From: JAKQDH01 sp029558835
GTDB taxonomy: Bacteria; Planctomycetota; Phycisphaerae; UBA1845
DNA length: 64,000 nt
Direction of reading: 5' to 3'
Assembly: GCA_035356615.1 (NCBI GenBank)
Contig: DAOQSN010000009.1
Coordinates: forward strand, 1 to 64,000
Position 1 is the first letter of the stretch; each line of letters starts with the position of its first letter. This document shows, one piece after another, positions 17,506 to 24,709 of the stretch. The translations under genes and the position numbers were made by a program. A model generated the notes under the pieces. That model was given only the letters and a program-made list of their open reading frames with translations. It did no database searches and was not told where the DNA came from.

Positions 17506-17540
17506 CAATCGACAATCGTCAATCGAAAATCGACAATTCG
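17506..17540 (+). repeat. Heptamer array H3, five CAATCGN units
   Basis: Five units (CAATCGA, CAATCGT, CAATCGA, AAATCGA, CAATTCG) directly abut the moxR stop codon. It has the same orientation as H2, with 61 bp between them. Confidence 0.9.
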
Positions 17541-18539
17541 TCAGGGCACGGGCACATGGTCCAGCACGGCCCGCACGACGTCTGCGGAGGTCTTCTCCTC
17601 CGCCTCCGCCTCGTAGGTGACGATGATGCGGTGGCGCAGCACGTCGGGGGCGATGTCCTTGACGTCCTGCGGCGTGACGTAGCCGCGCCCGGCCAGGAAG
17701 GCGTTGGCCTTCGCTCCCACGGTGAGCGCCAGCGTTGCCCGCGGCGAGGCGCCGTACTGAATCCAGTCCGCAATCGGCAGGTCGTAGGCGGCCGGCTCGC
17801 GCGTGGCCAGCACCAGGTCCACGATGTAGTCCTTGATCTTGTCGTCGATGTAGATCTCATCCACAAGCTGCCGGGCCGAGAGGATATCCGCCGGCTTCAT
17901 CACCGGTGCCACGGTGGTCTCCGGCTGCGTGCGGGCCATGCGGTCGAGGATCGCGCGTTCCTCCTTCTTACTGGGGTAAGTGACCAGCACCTTCATCATG
18001 AAGCGGTCCACCTGCGCCTCCGGCAGCGGGTACGTACCCTCCTGCTCGATGGGGTTCTGCGTGGCCAGCACGAGGAAGGGTTCGGCCAGCGGGAACGTCT
18101 CCTTGCCGATGGTGACCTCGCGTTCCTGCATCGCCTGCAAGAGGGCTGATTGCACCTTGGCCGGGGCGCGGTTGATCTCGTCCGCCAGGATGATGTGCGA
18201 GAATATCGGACCCTTCTGCACTTCGAATCTCCCGTCTGTTGGGCGGAAGATCAGCGTGCCGATCAGGTCGGCCGGCAGCAGGTCGGGTGTGAACTGGAGG
18301 CGTTGGAAGTCGGTGTCGATCCCCCCGGCCAGGCACGCGACGGCCATGGTCTTCGCCAGTCCGGGTACACCCTCAATGAGCAGGTGTCCGTTGGCGAGCA
18401 ACCCCACCAGCATGCGGTGCAGCAGCTCGTCCTGCCCGACGATAACCCGGTGCATCTGTTCGAGCAGGGCCCGGCACGGCTCGCTGCGTTGGGCGACTTC
18501 CTGGGATATCCGCTTGATGTCGAGTTCAGTGACCGCCAT
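17541..18539 (-). CDS. MoxR-family AAA+ ATPase
   Basis: The protein (332 aa) is a complete MoxR ATPase: Walker A at EGVPGLAKT, Walker B at IILADEINRAP, sensor 1 at VLATQNPIEQEG, and an arginine-finger segment near PLPEAQVDRFMMKV. MoxR proteins act as chaperone-like ATPases for vWA and DUF58 partners encoded in the same operon. This is the first gene of the Bat run. Its start is set by MAVTELDIKRISQEV, with no upstream in-frame alternative. The stop codon is immediately followed by a heptamer array. Confidence 0.95.
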   Translation of the reverse strand: MAVTELDIKRISQEVAQRSEPCRALLEQMHRVIVGQDELLHRMLVGLLANGHLLIEGVPGLAKTMAVACLAGGIDTDFQRLQFTPDLLPADLIGTLIFRPTDGRFEVQKGPIFSHIILADEINRAPAKVQSALLQAMQEREVTIGKETFPLAEPFLVLATQNPIEQEGTYPLPEAQVDRFMMKVLVTYPSKKEERAILDRMARTQPETTVAPVMKPADILSARQLVDEIYIDDKIKDYIVDLVLATREPAAYDLPIADWIQYGASPRATLALTVGAKANAFLAGRGYVTPQDVKDIAPDVLRHRIIVTYEAEAEEKTSADVVRAVLDHVPVP

Positions 18540-18790
18540 ACCTTGACGCTCCTGCGTTGTTCAATGTCGCTGTAGAAAAGGAGAAGCTCGCGAGCAGCCC
18601 GCGAATCTAGCAGTACCCCGATGAAGACGCAAGGAAACCGGGCGCCCTGTCAGAATCACGCCCTGCGGGGGGGGCGGACGCGAGCCACGGCGCATGCGTG
18701 TCGGTTGAGCATGGGGTAGGGGGGTGTGGAATCCACCCACGGCGAACCCCGAGTGTGGGGCATCCGACGGCCGCGGGTGTGGGCGGGCGC

Positions 18791-18812
18791 CCCCCTGTTT
18801 GCCGACAGGGGG
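18791..18812 (-). terminator. Hairpin directly after the response-regulator stop
   Basis: CCCCCTGT and ACAGGGGG form a perfect 8-bp stem with a 6-base loop, starting one base after the stop codon of the PAS-GAF-receiver gene. No T-tract follows, so intrinsic termination is uncertain. The rest of the 273-bp gap up to the moxR start (18540-18812) shows nothing else. Confidence 0.55.
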
Positions 18813-20495
18813 TCAGGTGGCCACGGCCTTCAGGGCCGTGCGGATTTCGTGGAGGAGCTGGTCGACCTTGAAGGGCTTGAAGAGCACGGCCGCCAGGCCC
18901 TCGCGGCGGGCGCGGACGATGGAGTGGTTCGGGTCATAGCCGAAGCCCGTCATCAGAATGACGGGGGTGGCGGCGTTGGCCTGCTTGGCGGCGGCGAACA
19001 CCTCGTAGCCGTTCCTGCCCGGCATCTTGATGTCGCTGATGACCAGGTCGAAGGTGTCGGTGCCGAGCAGCGCGACCGCGGCCGCCCCCTCGGCCGCACA
19101 GACGACCTGGCAGCCCAGGCCCTCCAGTACGTCGCGGATCGTCTCGCGGATGACCTCCTCATCGTCCGCCACCAGGACGTGCTTGCCGGACAGCAGGGCA
19201 TCCGCCTGCGCCGGCGTGCCCTGGCGGGCGCCCACCAGGCCCGACTTGGCCGTGATCACGTTCTTGATCGAGTCACGGACCTTGACGGCGTTCTCGGAAA
19301 CCACCCGCAGCCGATGGCGCAGGTCGTCGTGTCCGATGTAGTCCTCGGTCAGGCGCTCGACTTCGGAGAGGATGTCGTTGAGCGGTGCGGTGATCTCGGC
19401 CATGACGTTGCTGCCCACCTGCCCGGTCGCGGTGTAGCGCTCGCTGATGAGCAGTTCGAGGATGTGCAGCGCGATGGCCACGTAGCGTCCGAAGATCTCG
19501 GCGAACTGCCGATCGTCCTCGGTGAAGGCGGCCGGCCGGGTGCTCTCGAAGTTGGCCACGGCCACGACCTCGTCGTGCAGGCGTAACGGAATGGTCAGAG
19601 ACGAGCGGGCACCCTGGATGCCCGAAAGGTAGCGGGGGTCGCGGGTCACGTCGGGGCAGATGTAGCTGCGCCCGCGGGCGGCCACGTACCCTGATATCCC
19701 GCTGCCTTCCGGCGACGCGAACAGCTCCGTCTGCTGGGCTTCAGGCAGCATCCCCCACGACAGCAGCATCTCGAGCTTGTTGCTGCGCTTGTCGAGCACC
19801 ATGATGGCGAAATTGTCGAAGTTGAGCAGGTCGTGCACAGATTCCAGAATGCGCCGTTCGAGCAGTTCGAGACGCTGCTGGATGTTGAGCCGGGAGAGGT
19901 GCTCTGCATCGAGGCTCACCAGGGCCCGACCCGCACGGTCGATGGCATCGATCTTGTCCTGCAAGCGCCGCAGGTCAGTCGTGTTCCAGACCACCGCGAC
20001 CGCCTGCGTGATCTGGTCGTGGTGATCGCTGACAGGCGTGACGCTGATCTCGTAATACTCATTGCCGGTGGTCGTGAAACTCGAACGCCGGCCTCGCGCC
20101 GGCGTTGAGTCTGGGTGGGGCTCCTGCGGGAGCGCGTGCAGCGTCTCCCGACAGTACTGACACGCGCGCTGGCGGACCTCCGCGGGGAAGCCCGCCATCT
20201 TCGGGTTGGCCCAGATCAGGTCCCCGGACTTCCCCACCACGCACACGCCCTGGTTGACCGCGTCGAAGACGGCCGGTGCCTGCTCCTGGACGTACGCCTC
20301 CCGCAAGGGCAGCAGCAACTCCGGCACGCTGACCACCAGATCGAACGCGCTCGAGCGCAACGCCGCCAGGGCGTCGTCCACGCCGCCCACCTGCTGAATC
20401 CGGGCGTGCTGCCGCAGCCACTCGCTCAGGGCACTGCCCGACTCGGATTCCCCGAGCAGAAGGACGCTCAGCGTGCCGGTCTCGGCTTCACTCAC
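18813..20495 (-). CDS. PAS-GAF-receiver signalling protein without kinase domain
   Basis: The protein (560 aa) has four parts. An N-terminal receiver-like fold (LSVLLLGESESGSALSEWLR, AFDLVVSVPELLLP) lacks the phospho-acceptor Asp. A PAS domain follows (VFDAVNQGVCVVGKSGDLIW), then a GAF domain (LNFDNFAIMVLDKRSNKL to LTIPLRLHDEVVAVANFES). A helical stretch like a histidine-kinase dimerisation helix but lacking the His comes next (EITAPLNDILSEVERL). The C-terminal receiver is intact (HVLVADDEEVIRE, DLVISDIKMPGRNG, VLFKPFKVDQL). No HATPase domain is present. The GTG at 20495 has GGAG eight bases ahead and is preferred over the ATG at 20549. A partner kinase must be elsewhere. Confidence 0.85.
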   Translation of the reverse strand: MSEAETGTLSVLLLGESESGSALSEWLRQHARIQQVGGVDDALAALRSSAFDLVVSVPELLLPLREAYVQEQAPAVFDAVNQGVCVVGKSGDLIWANPKMAGFPAEVRQRACQYCRETLHALPQEPHPDSTPARGRRSSFTTTGNEYYEISVTPVSDHHDQITQAVAVVWNTTDLRRLQDKIDAIDRAGRALVSLDAEHLSRLNIQQRLELLERRILESVHDLLNFDNFAIMVLDKRSNKLEMLLSWGMLPEAQQTELFASPEGSGISGYVAARGRSYICPDVTRDPRYLSGIQGARSSLTIPLRLHDEVVAVANFESTRPAAFTEDDRQFAEIFGRYVAIALHILELLISERYTATGQVGSNVMAEITAPLNDILSEVERLTEDYIGHDDLRHRLRVVSENAVKVRDSIKNVITAKSGLVGARQGTPAQADALLSGKHVLVADDEEVIRETIRDVLEGLGCQVVCAAEGAAAVALLGTDTFDLVISDIKMPGRNGYEVFAAAKQANAATPVILMTGFGYDPNHSIVRARREGLAAVLFKPFKVDQLLHEIRTALKAVAT

Positions 20496-20886
20496 GCGAC
20501 GGTCTCCACCATGCCGGCAGGGGCAGGGGGCCTGACCTCCACCGCCCACCCCGCGGCGTCGCCATTCCCCACATCATCGACGAAACCCACGCTCATTCTA
20601 TTGTAGAGTGACCGACTGCACGACGCCACCGCTCCGCCGGCTGCCCCCAAAGCCTCGGTTAAGGTTCCGATAACATCGACGCCGCCACGCTCCTGCCCGC
20701 GAGCCTGCGTTGCATCGGGACCGCTGTGCTGGATCGGCGGAACGCAACTTCCCACCGGCACCCATACTGCGCGTAGTGGATCGTGCGGGCTGCCCCCCTC
20801 CCGCCGGGGGGTGCGTCGCGGTTCTGGTGAGCGCGACGTGACGCCGTCACCAAATACCCGCAAGGTGGGGCGGGGGGGCGGCCCGG
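20496..20886. other. Intergenic gap with a small palindrome
   Basis: The 391-bp gap contains a TACAAT -10-like box on the minus strand (20605-20600) without a good -35, and a GTGACG-C-CGTCAC palindrome at 20838-20850 of unknown meaning. I see no gene. Confidence 0.4.
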
Positions 20887-22104
20887 CTACGACGCGACGG
20901 CGGGCCGGCCAACCCGTGCCGGGGTTGGCCGCGGCCCGCGCCGCGACCGGGCAGTGAGGAGCTTCCTGTACAGGGTCACCATCTCGGCCGCATGCCGCTG
21001 CATGCTCCATTCGTCGGCGCGTCGGCGTCCCCGGTCGCCCATGGCCCGGCGCCGTTGCGGATCCTGGAGGGTGCGCACGTGCTCCACGAGGGCGTCGATG
21101 TCTTCCGGCTCCGCGAGCACGAAGCCGCTGCGGCCGTCCTCGACCTTCTCGGCCGCCCCGTCCCAACGCGTGGTGATGCACGGCAGCCCGGTCGCCAGAC
21201 CCTCCAGGACCACGCGGCTGCACGGATCGTAGTACGTCGGATGCACGAGCACGTCCGCGGCGTGCATGAAGGCCGGGACGCGATCGCTCGGGCCGACGAA
21301 ACTCAGGTGCCGTTGGAGGCGCAGCCGGGCGGCCAGGCGGTGCCAGCGCGTGTTCTCCCCTCGACCGATCACCAGGGCCCGCACCCAGTCGCACCCTTGC
21401 TGCAGCAGGCGGGCGTGCGCCTGCATCCAGCAGCGGACCCCCTTCAAGCGGAAGTTGTGCGCCACCAGCAGCACCACCACGTCATCCTCGCCGGCGTGGA
21501 AATCCCTCCGGATGAGGCGGCGGTCCGCGGCGCGCTGTTCGGCGGAGGTGTTGGGCAAGTCGACGCCGTTGAATACCTTGTGGATCCGTACCGCCGGCAG
21601 GGCATAGTGTTCCTGAAGCTGGCTGACGACGTAGTCCGACAGGGCGGCCACCACGGGGCCTTGCGGGTCGCGGAGCAACTGACGTTCCAGCGAGAGCTGG
21701 AACCGCTGCTTGAGATTGAGCCGGTTCGCGTAGCCCTTGAGGCGGCGGGCCAGCGGCGAGCGGCGCAGCGCCAGGTTCCGCGCGATGGTCTCGGCCACCG
21801 TGCCGCCGCGGGGTTGGTAGATATCCGCCCCCAGGCAGGGCGAAATCGCGTGCACGATGTCGAAGTCATCCTCCTTCAGCAGGGCGACCACGCGGTGGGC
21901 GAAGGTCACGCTGCGGCGCGTGCGTGACAGGGCTGCCCCGCTGATGCTGTGCACTTCCAGCCCCGGCGTCGGCGACGGGCGACTGCGCGTGAACAGGTGG
22001 AGTTCCACCCCGGTATCCAGCAGGTGGTAGACGAATTGGCGGGTGGAGGTCTCGGCTCCCCCCCGCCACGCGTCCACCCATTCCGACACGAGGGCGACTT
22101 TCAC
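20887..22104 (-). CDS. Glycosyltransferase family 4 (GT-B)
   Basis: The protein (405 aa) is a retaining GT4 enzyme. The N-domain begins VKVALVSEWVDAWRGGAE and has DFDIVHAISPCLGADIY. The C-domain has VVVLLVAHNFRLKGVRCW, VLVHPTYYDPCSRVVLEGLA (the nucleotide-sugar binding E-x7-E region) and GLPCITTRWDGAAE. Its neighbours, a RfaP/InaA-like kinase and a GT9 enzyme, suggest addition of a sugar to an LPS-like core. The GTG at 22104 overlaps the preceding kinase stop as GTGA and has CGGAG nine bases ahead; the longer open frame lacks glycosyltransferase sequence. Confidence 0.88.
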   Translation of the reverse strand: MKVALVSEWVDAWRGGAETSTRQFVYHLLDTGVELHLFTRSRPSPTPGLEVHSISGAALSRTRRSVTFAHRVVALLKEDDFDIVHAISPCLGADIYQPRGGTVAETIARNLALRRSPLARRLKGYANRLNLKQRFQLSLERQLLRDPQGPVVAALSDYVVSQLQEHYALPAVRIHKVFNGVDLPNTSAEQRAADRRLIRRDFHAGEDDVVVLLVAHNFRLKGVRCWMQAHARLLQQGCDWVRALVIGRGENTRWHRLAARLRLQRHLSFVGPSDRVPAFMHAADVLVHPTYYDPCSRVVLEGLATGLPCITTRWDGAAEKVEDGRSGFVLAEPEDIDALVEHVRTLQDPQRRRAMGDRGRRRADEWSMQRHAAEMVTLYRKLLTARSRRGPRPTPARVGRPAVAS

Positions 22105-23006
22105 GGGGTCCGGCTCCGGGGCTGCAAACGGGCGGCGCGCCGGCGATCGTGGCGGGCCATGCGTCGGGTCTTGGCGGCCACCCGCCGGCGCAGCCAGCGG
22201 ACATCCACCTCGAACCGGGCCGCACACAGGTAGCGTCGCAGCCAGCGCAGGCGTTCGCCATTGCCTGCGATCCCGGCGGGCGTCGAGTGGTTGAGGGCCG
22301 CCAGATCCTTGATGATCCAGCGCAGGTGCCGCCAGCGCGGCCGCATCACGCGCTGCACGTCAATCAGGTAGAGAGACTGCTCCACCGGGGCCGCGGAATC
22401 GAAGAAGACGTGGCTGAGATACAGGTCGCGGTGCACGAACCCGCGGCTGTGCAGGCGCCCGACCAGCCGCGCCAGGTGCACTGACAGGAAGCGCGTGATG
22501 TCCCCCGGGGGGGGCGACCAGTGCTTGATCCAGTTCTCCAGCGACTCGCCGGGAACTTCCTCGATGAGCACCGCGCTGCGCAGCTCGCGCCCGCCGCACA
22601 CCTCCTCCCCGAAGGCGACCGGCTGGGGGCAGCTTATGCCCGCGTCGGTCAGTTCGAGCATGCGTTGCCACTCCACCCCGGCGGTGCTGGCGGCCGCGGC
22701 GCACGTCCACCGCTGTTCCCTCTGCTCGGATGCCGGCGGGCGTGTGTAGCGTTTCAGGTAGAAGACCACGTTTCGCCCGCGCCAGTTCAGGGGCATGCGG
22801 ATGCGCTCCCGCCAGTCGGCCAGCCCGGGCTTGCCCAGTACTTCCCCGTCCGCGTAGCCGAAGAGGCTGTCCAGCGAGGTGAGCCCGTATTGGCGCAGCA
22901 GCTTCACGTGCACCGCGCGGATGAGCAGATCACCCACCCGGATGAACTCCCCGCCACGGGTCTCGTCCTGGGCAGCCTTGCAGTCCATGGTCGTCGACAC
23001 CGGCAC
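22101..23006 (-). CDS. RfaP/InaA-type lipopolysaccharide kinase-like protein
   Basis: The protein (301 aa) has a eukaryotic-like kinase fold of the LPS-core kinase family. A glycine-poor N-lobe contains FYLKRYTRP with the ATP-binding Lys. The catalytic loop is GFVHRDLYLSHVFF and the metal-binding segment is LYLIDVQRVM, where Asp-Val-Gln stands in for DFG. A preceding segment RSAVLIEEVPGESLENWI forms the hinge. Family members phosphorylate heptose or Kdo of the LPS inner core at the cytoplasmic face. It is co-directional with the GT9 and GT4 genes and overlaps the latter by four bases. A later in-frame ATG at 22988 is equally possible. Confidence 0.8.
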   Translation of the reverse strand: MPVSTTMDCKAAQDETRGGEFIRVGDLLIRAVHVKLLRQYGLTSLDSLFGYADGEVLGKPGLADWRERIRMPLNWRGRNVVFYLKRYTRPPASEQREQRWTCAAAASTAGVEWQRMLELTDAGISCPQPVAFGEEVCGGRELRSAVLIEEVPGESLENWIKHWSPPPGDITRFLSVHLARLVGRLHSRGFVHRDLYLSHVFFDSAAPVEQSLYLIDVQRVMRPRWRHLRWIIKDLAALNHSTPAGIAGNGERLRWLRRYLCAARFEVDVRWLRRRVAAKTRRMARHDRRRAARLQPRSRTP

Positions 23007-23038
23007 CCGCCTTCAGCCGCCGCCGGCGGCCGACAGTA

Positions 23039-24109
23039 CTACTTGAACGGGCCGACGGTACTGGTTTCCTTCTGTCGCGTCCGCAGGCGCAGCAGCTCAA
23101 TGGCCGCGTCGAACACCATGTCCACCGTCACCTCGTACATACAGCGGAGGTGTCCCAGCGGGCAGGTGCGCTGCTGGCACGGACCACAATCCACGTCCAC
23201 CCGCACGATCCGTTCCTGCGCATATCCGGTTCGGGTCCACTCGGGGTCGGTCGGCCCGAACACGGTAACTGCCGGGGTGCTGAACGCCCGGGCGAAATGT
23301 CGCGGGCCGGTGTCGTTGCCGAGCAGCAGGTCCGCGCGTTTGACGAGGGCCTTGAGTTCGCCGAGGGTCGGTCTGGGGTCGTCCCACACCCGGCCGCCTC
23401 GCCTCATGGCCGCTCGTATCGCCTGCGCCAGCGGTTCCTCGCCGGGACCGCAGGTAACAACCACCTGCGCCCCTTCGGCCTCGATAAGCCGGTCCGCCAC
23501 GGCCGCGAACCGCTCCGGCAGCCAGCACTTGGCCATGCCGTAGCGTGCCCCGGGGCAGATGACCACGAGTGGGCCCTCTGCCAGCGCCTCCCCGGCCAGC
23601 CGCTTCTGGACGGCCGACTCAGCCTCGGTGGTCGTGAACAACTCCAGCTCATCACCCGGCCGGTCGCAGCCGACCGCTTCGGCAAGGTCGGCGTAATACT
23701 CTACCATCGGCATGGGGACATAGAGGCGGTTCACCCGGTTTCGCACGGGCAGGCGGTCGGTGAGCAACCAGCCCCGTCCGTCTCGGTCATAGCCGATCCG
23801 CCGCCGTGCCCCGCTGAGCCAACCCAGGAGAGCCGCCCGGAAAGAGTTGGGCAGCATGAGGGCCCACTCCGGCCGGCGCCGGCGCAGGTCCCGTACCAGT
23901 CGCCGATAGGGGCGGTGCAGCGGGCCGCGCTGAGACTTGGGGGGCCAGACGGCGTAGTCGTCCATCCAGTTACCGTCCCGCACGAGATCAACCAGGTTGG
24001 GCTCCAGTAGGAACGTGATCCGCGTGCGGCTGAAGCGTCGCCGCAACTCCCGCAGCGCGGGCGTGGCCATGACGCAGTCGCCCACCCAAGTGGGCAGGAC
24101 CACCAGCAT
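23039..24109 (-). CDS. GT9 heptosyltransferase-like glycosyltransferase
   Basis: The protein (356 aa) is an ADP-heptose:LPS heptosyltransferase-family enzyme. It begins MLVVLPTWVGDCVMATPALR, the family's N-terminal strand-loop, and has LVVICPGARYGMAKCWLPER and ADLLLGNDTGPRHFARAF, the donor-binding motif with the D-T/S-G-P-x-H core, then VTVFGPTDPEW. The C-terminal Cys-containing segment CGPCQQRTCPLGHLRCM is seen in heptosyltransferase II-type proteins. The open frame extends to 24448, but that part translates a repeat. The ATG at 24109 or an in-frame GTG at 24151 are the plausible starts. It heads the three-gene sugar operon. Confidence 0.87.
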   Translation of the reverse strand: MLVVLPTWVGDCVMATPALRELRRRFSRTRITFLLEPNLVDLVRDGNWMDDYAVWPPKSQRGPLHRPYRRLVRDLRRRRPEWALMLPNSFRAALLGWLSGARRRIGYDRDGRGWLLTDRLPVRNRVNRLYVPMPMVEYYADLAEAVGCDRPGDELELFTTTEAESAVQKRLAGEALAEGPLVVICPGARYGMAKCWLPERFAAVADRLIEAEGAQVVVTCGPGEEPLAQAIRAAMRRGGRVWDDPRPTLGELKALVKRADLLLGNDTGPRHFARAFSTPAVTVFGPTDPEWTRTGYAQERIVRVDVDCGPCQQRTCPLGHLRCMYEVTVDMVFDAAIELLRLRTRQKETSTVGPFK

Positions 24110-24387
24110 GGACTCAGGTTTGGCGTCACCGGTGCAGGGCAATCGGTCCACGGGGCGCGATTGTAACCCCCCACGGTGACGTGAACAAACGCTTAGCACA
24201 TCGGATAGGGCCAATTGCCCCACCTCCGCGCGCTGGTGGAAACGCCGCGAATGGGGTGCTGGCAAGCAGGGACTGTGGCGTCTGCTGGGTACCGGTCGGT
24301 TGAGGGACTTACGCTCCAGACCGAGAGCCTCTCCGGGGCGTTTGGTGATCCCCACGTCGGCCCCGGGGGCCCGTACGTGTTCAGGGG

Positions 24388-24505
24388 GGTGCCATGCCCT
24401 CACCGGCCGCAGGCGGGGGTGGGCATGTGCTGCGGTATACAGGAGCATGCTTACCCGCGACCGCGGTCGCGGGAAAGCATGGCACGCACAACGCCAAAGA
24501 CGCTG
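24388..24505. repeat. Two-part palindromic element P, copy 2 (inverted)
   Basis: This is the reverse-complement arrangement of 11138-11254. A GGTGCCATGCCCTCACC ... GGTGGGCATGTGC block comes first, then a 14-bp spacer of unrelated sequence. Next is a 36-bp palindrome (24446-24481) differing from copy 1 at one base, then the CACAACGCCAAAGACGCT leader. Conserved blocks with a non-conserved spacer suggest two functional hairpins. Confidence 0.85.
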
Positions 24506-24587
24506 AACGCATGCGGGGGGCCGACACTGGTTCTTCGGCGGGCTGCTGGGTGAGCTGGGTCAGGGGCAACCCCTGGTGGCGACTTGC

Positions 24588-24615
24588 TTGTGGGGGCTGA
24601 CCGCGCGGGCATAAT
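24588..24615 (+). promoter_or_regulatory. Possible sigma70 promoter of the RND gene
   Basis: TTGTGG and CATAAT are separated by 16 bp. The -10 matches five of six consensus bases; the -35 is weak. The predicted leader is about 90 bases. Confidence 0.35.
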
Positions 24616-24709
24616 GGCAAGCGGTACGGTCGCGCGGGTGGAAGCCGGGTTCCCCGCCGCAGGGGGTTCTTCAGCGGCCGCCAGGCATCCGGGAGGAGGT
24701 CAGTGCAGC

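Larger units (their letters stand above)
24110..24709. other. 600-bp divergent gap between GT9 and RND genes
   Basis: It contains repeat element P copy 2 (24388-24505). On the plus strand a possible promoter (TTGTGG at 24588-24593, 16-bp spacer, CATAAT at 24610-24615) faces the RND gene. I see no gene. Confidence 0.5.

Noticed and set aside
17410..17540. CRISPR array
   Set aside because: Heptamers are tandem without spacers and occur in fixed groups of five; no cas gene is in the window.
24110..24448. N-terminal extension of the GT9 open frame
   Set aside because: It covers repeat element P copy 2 (in part) and lacks similarity to glycosyltransferase N-termini.
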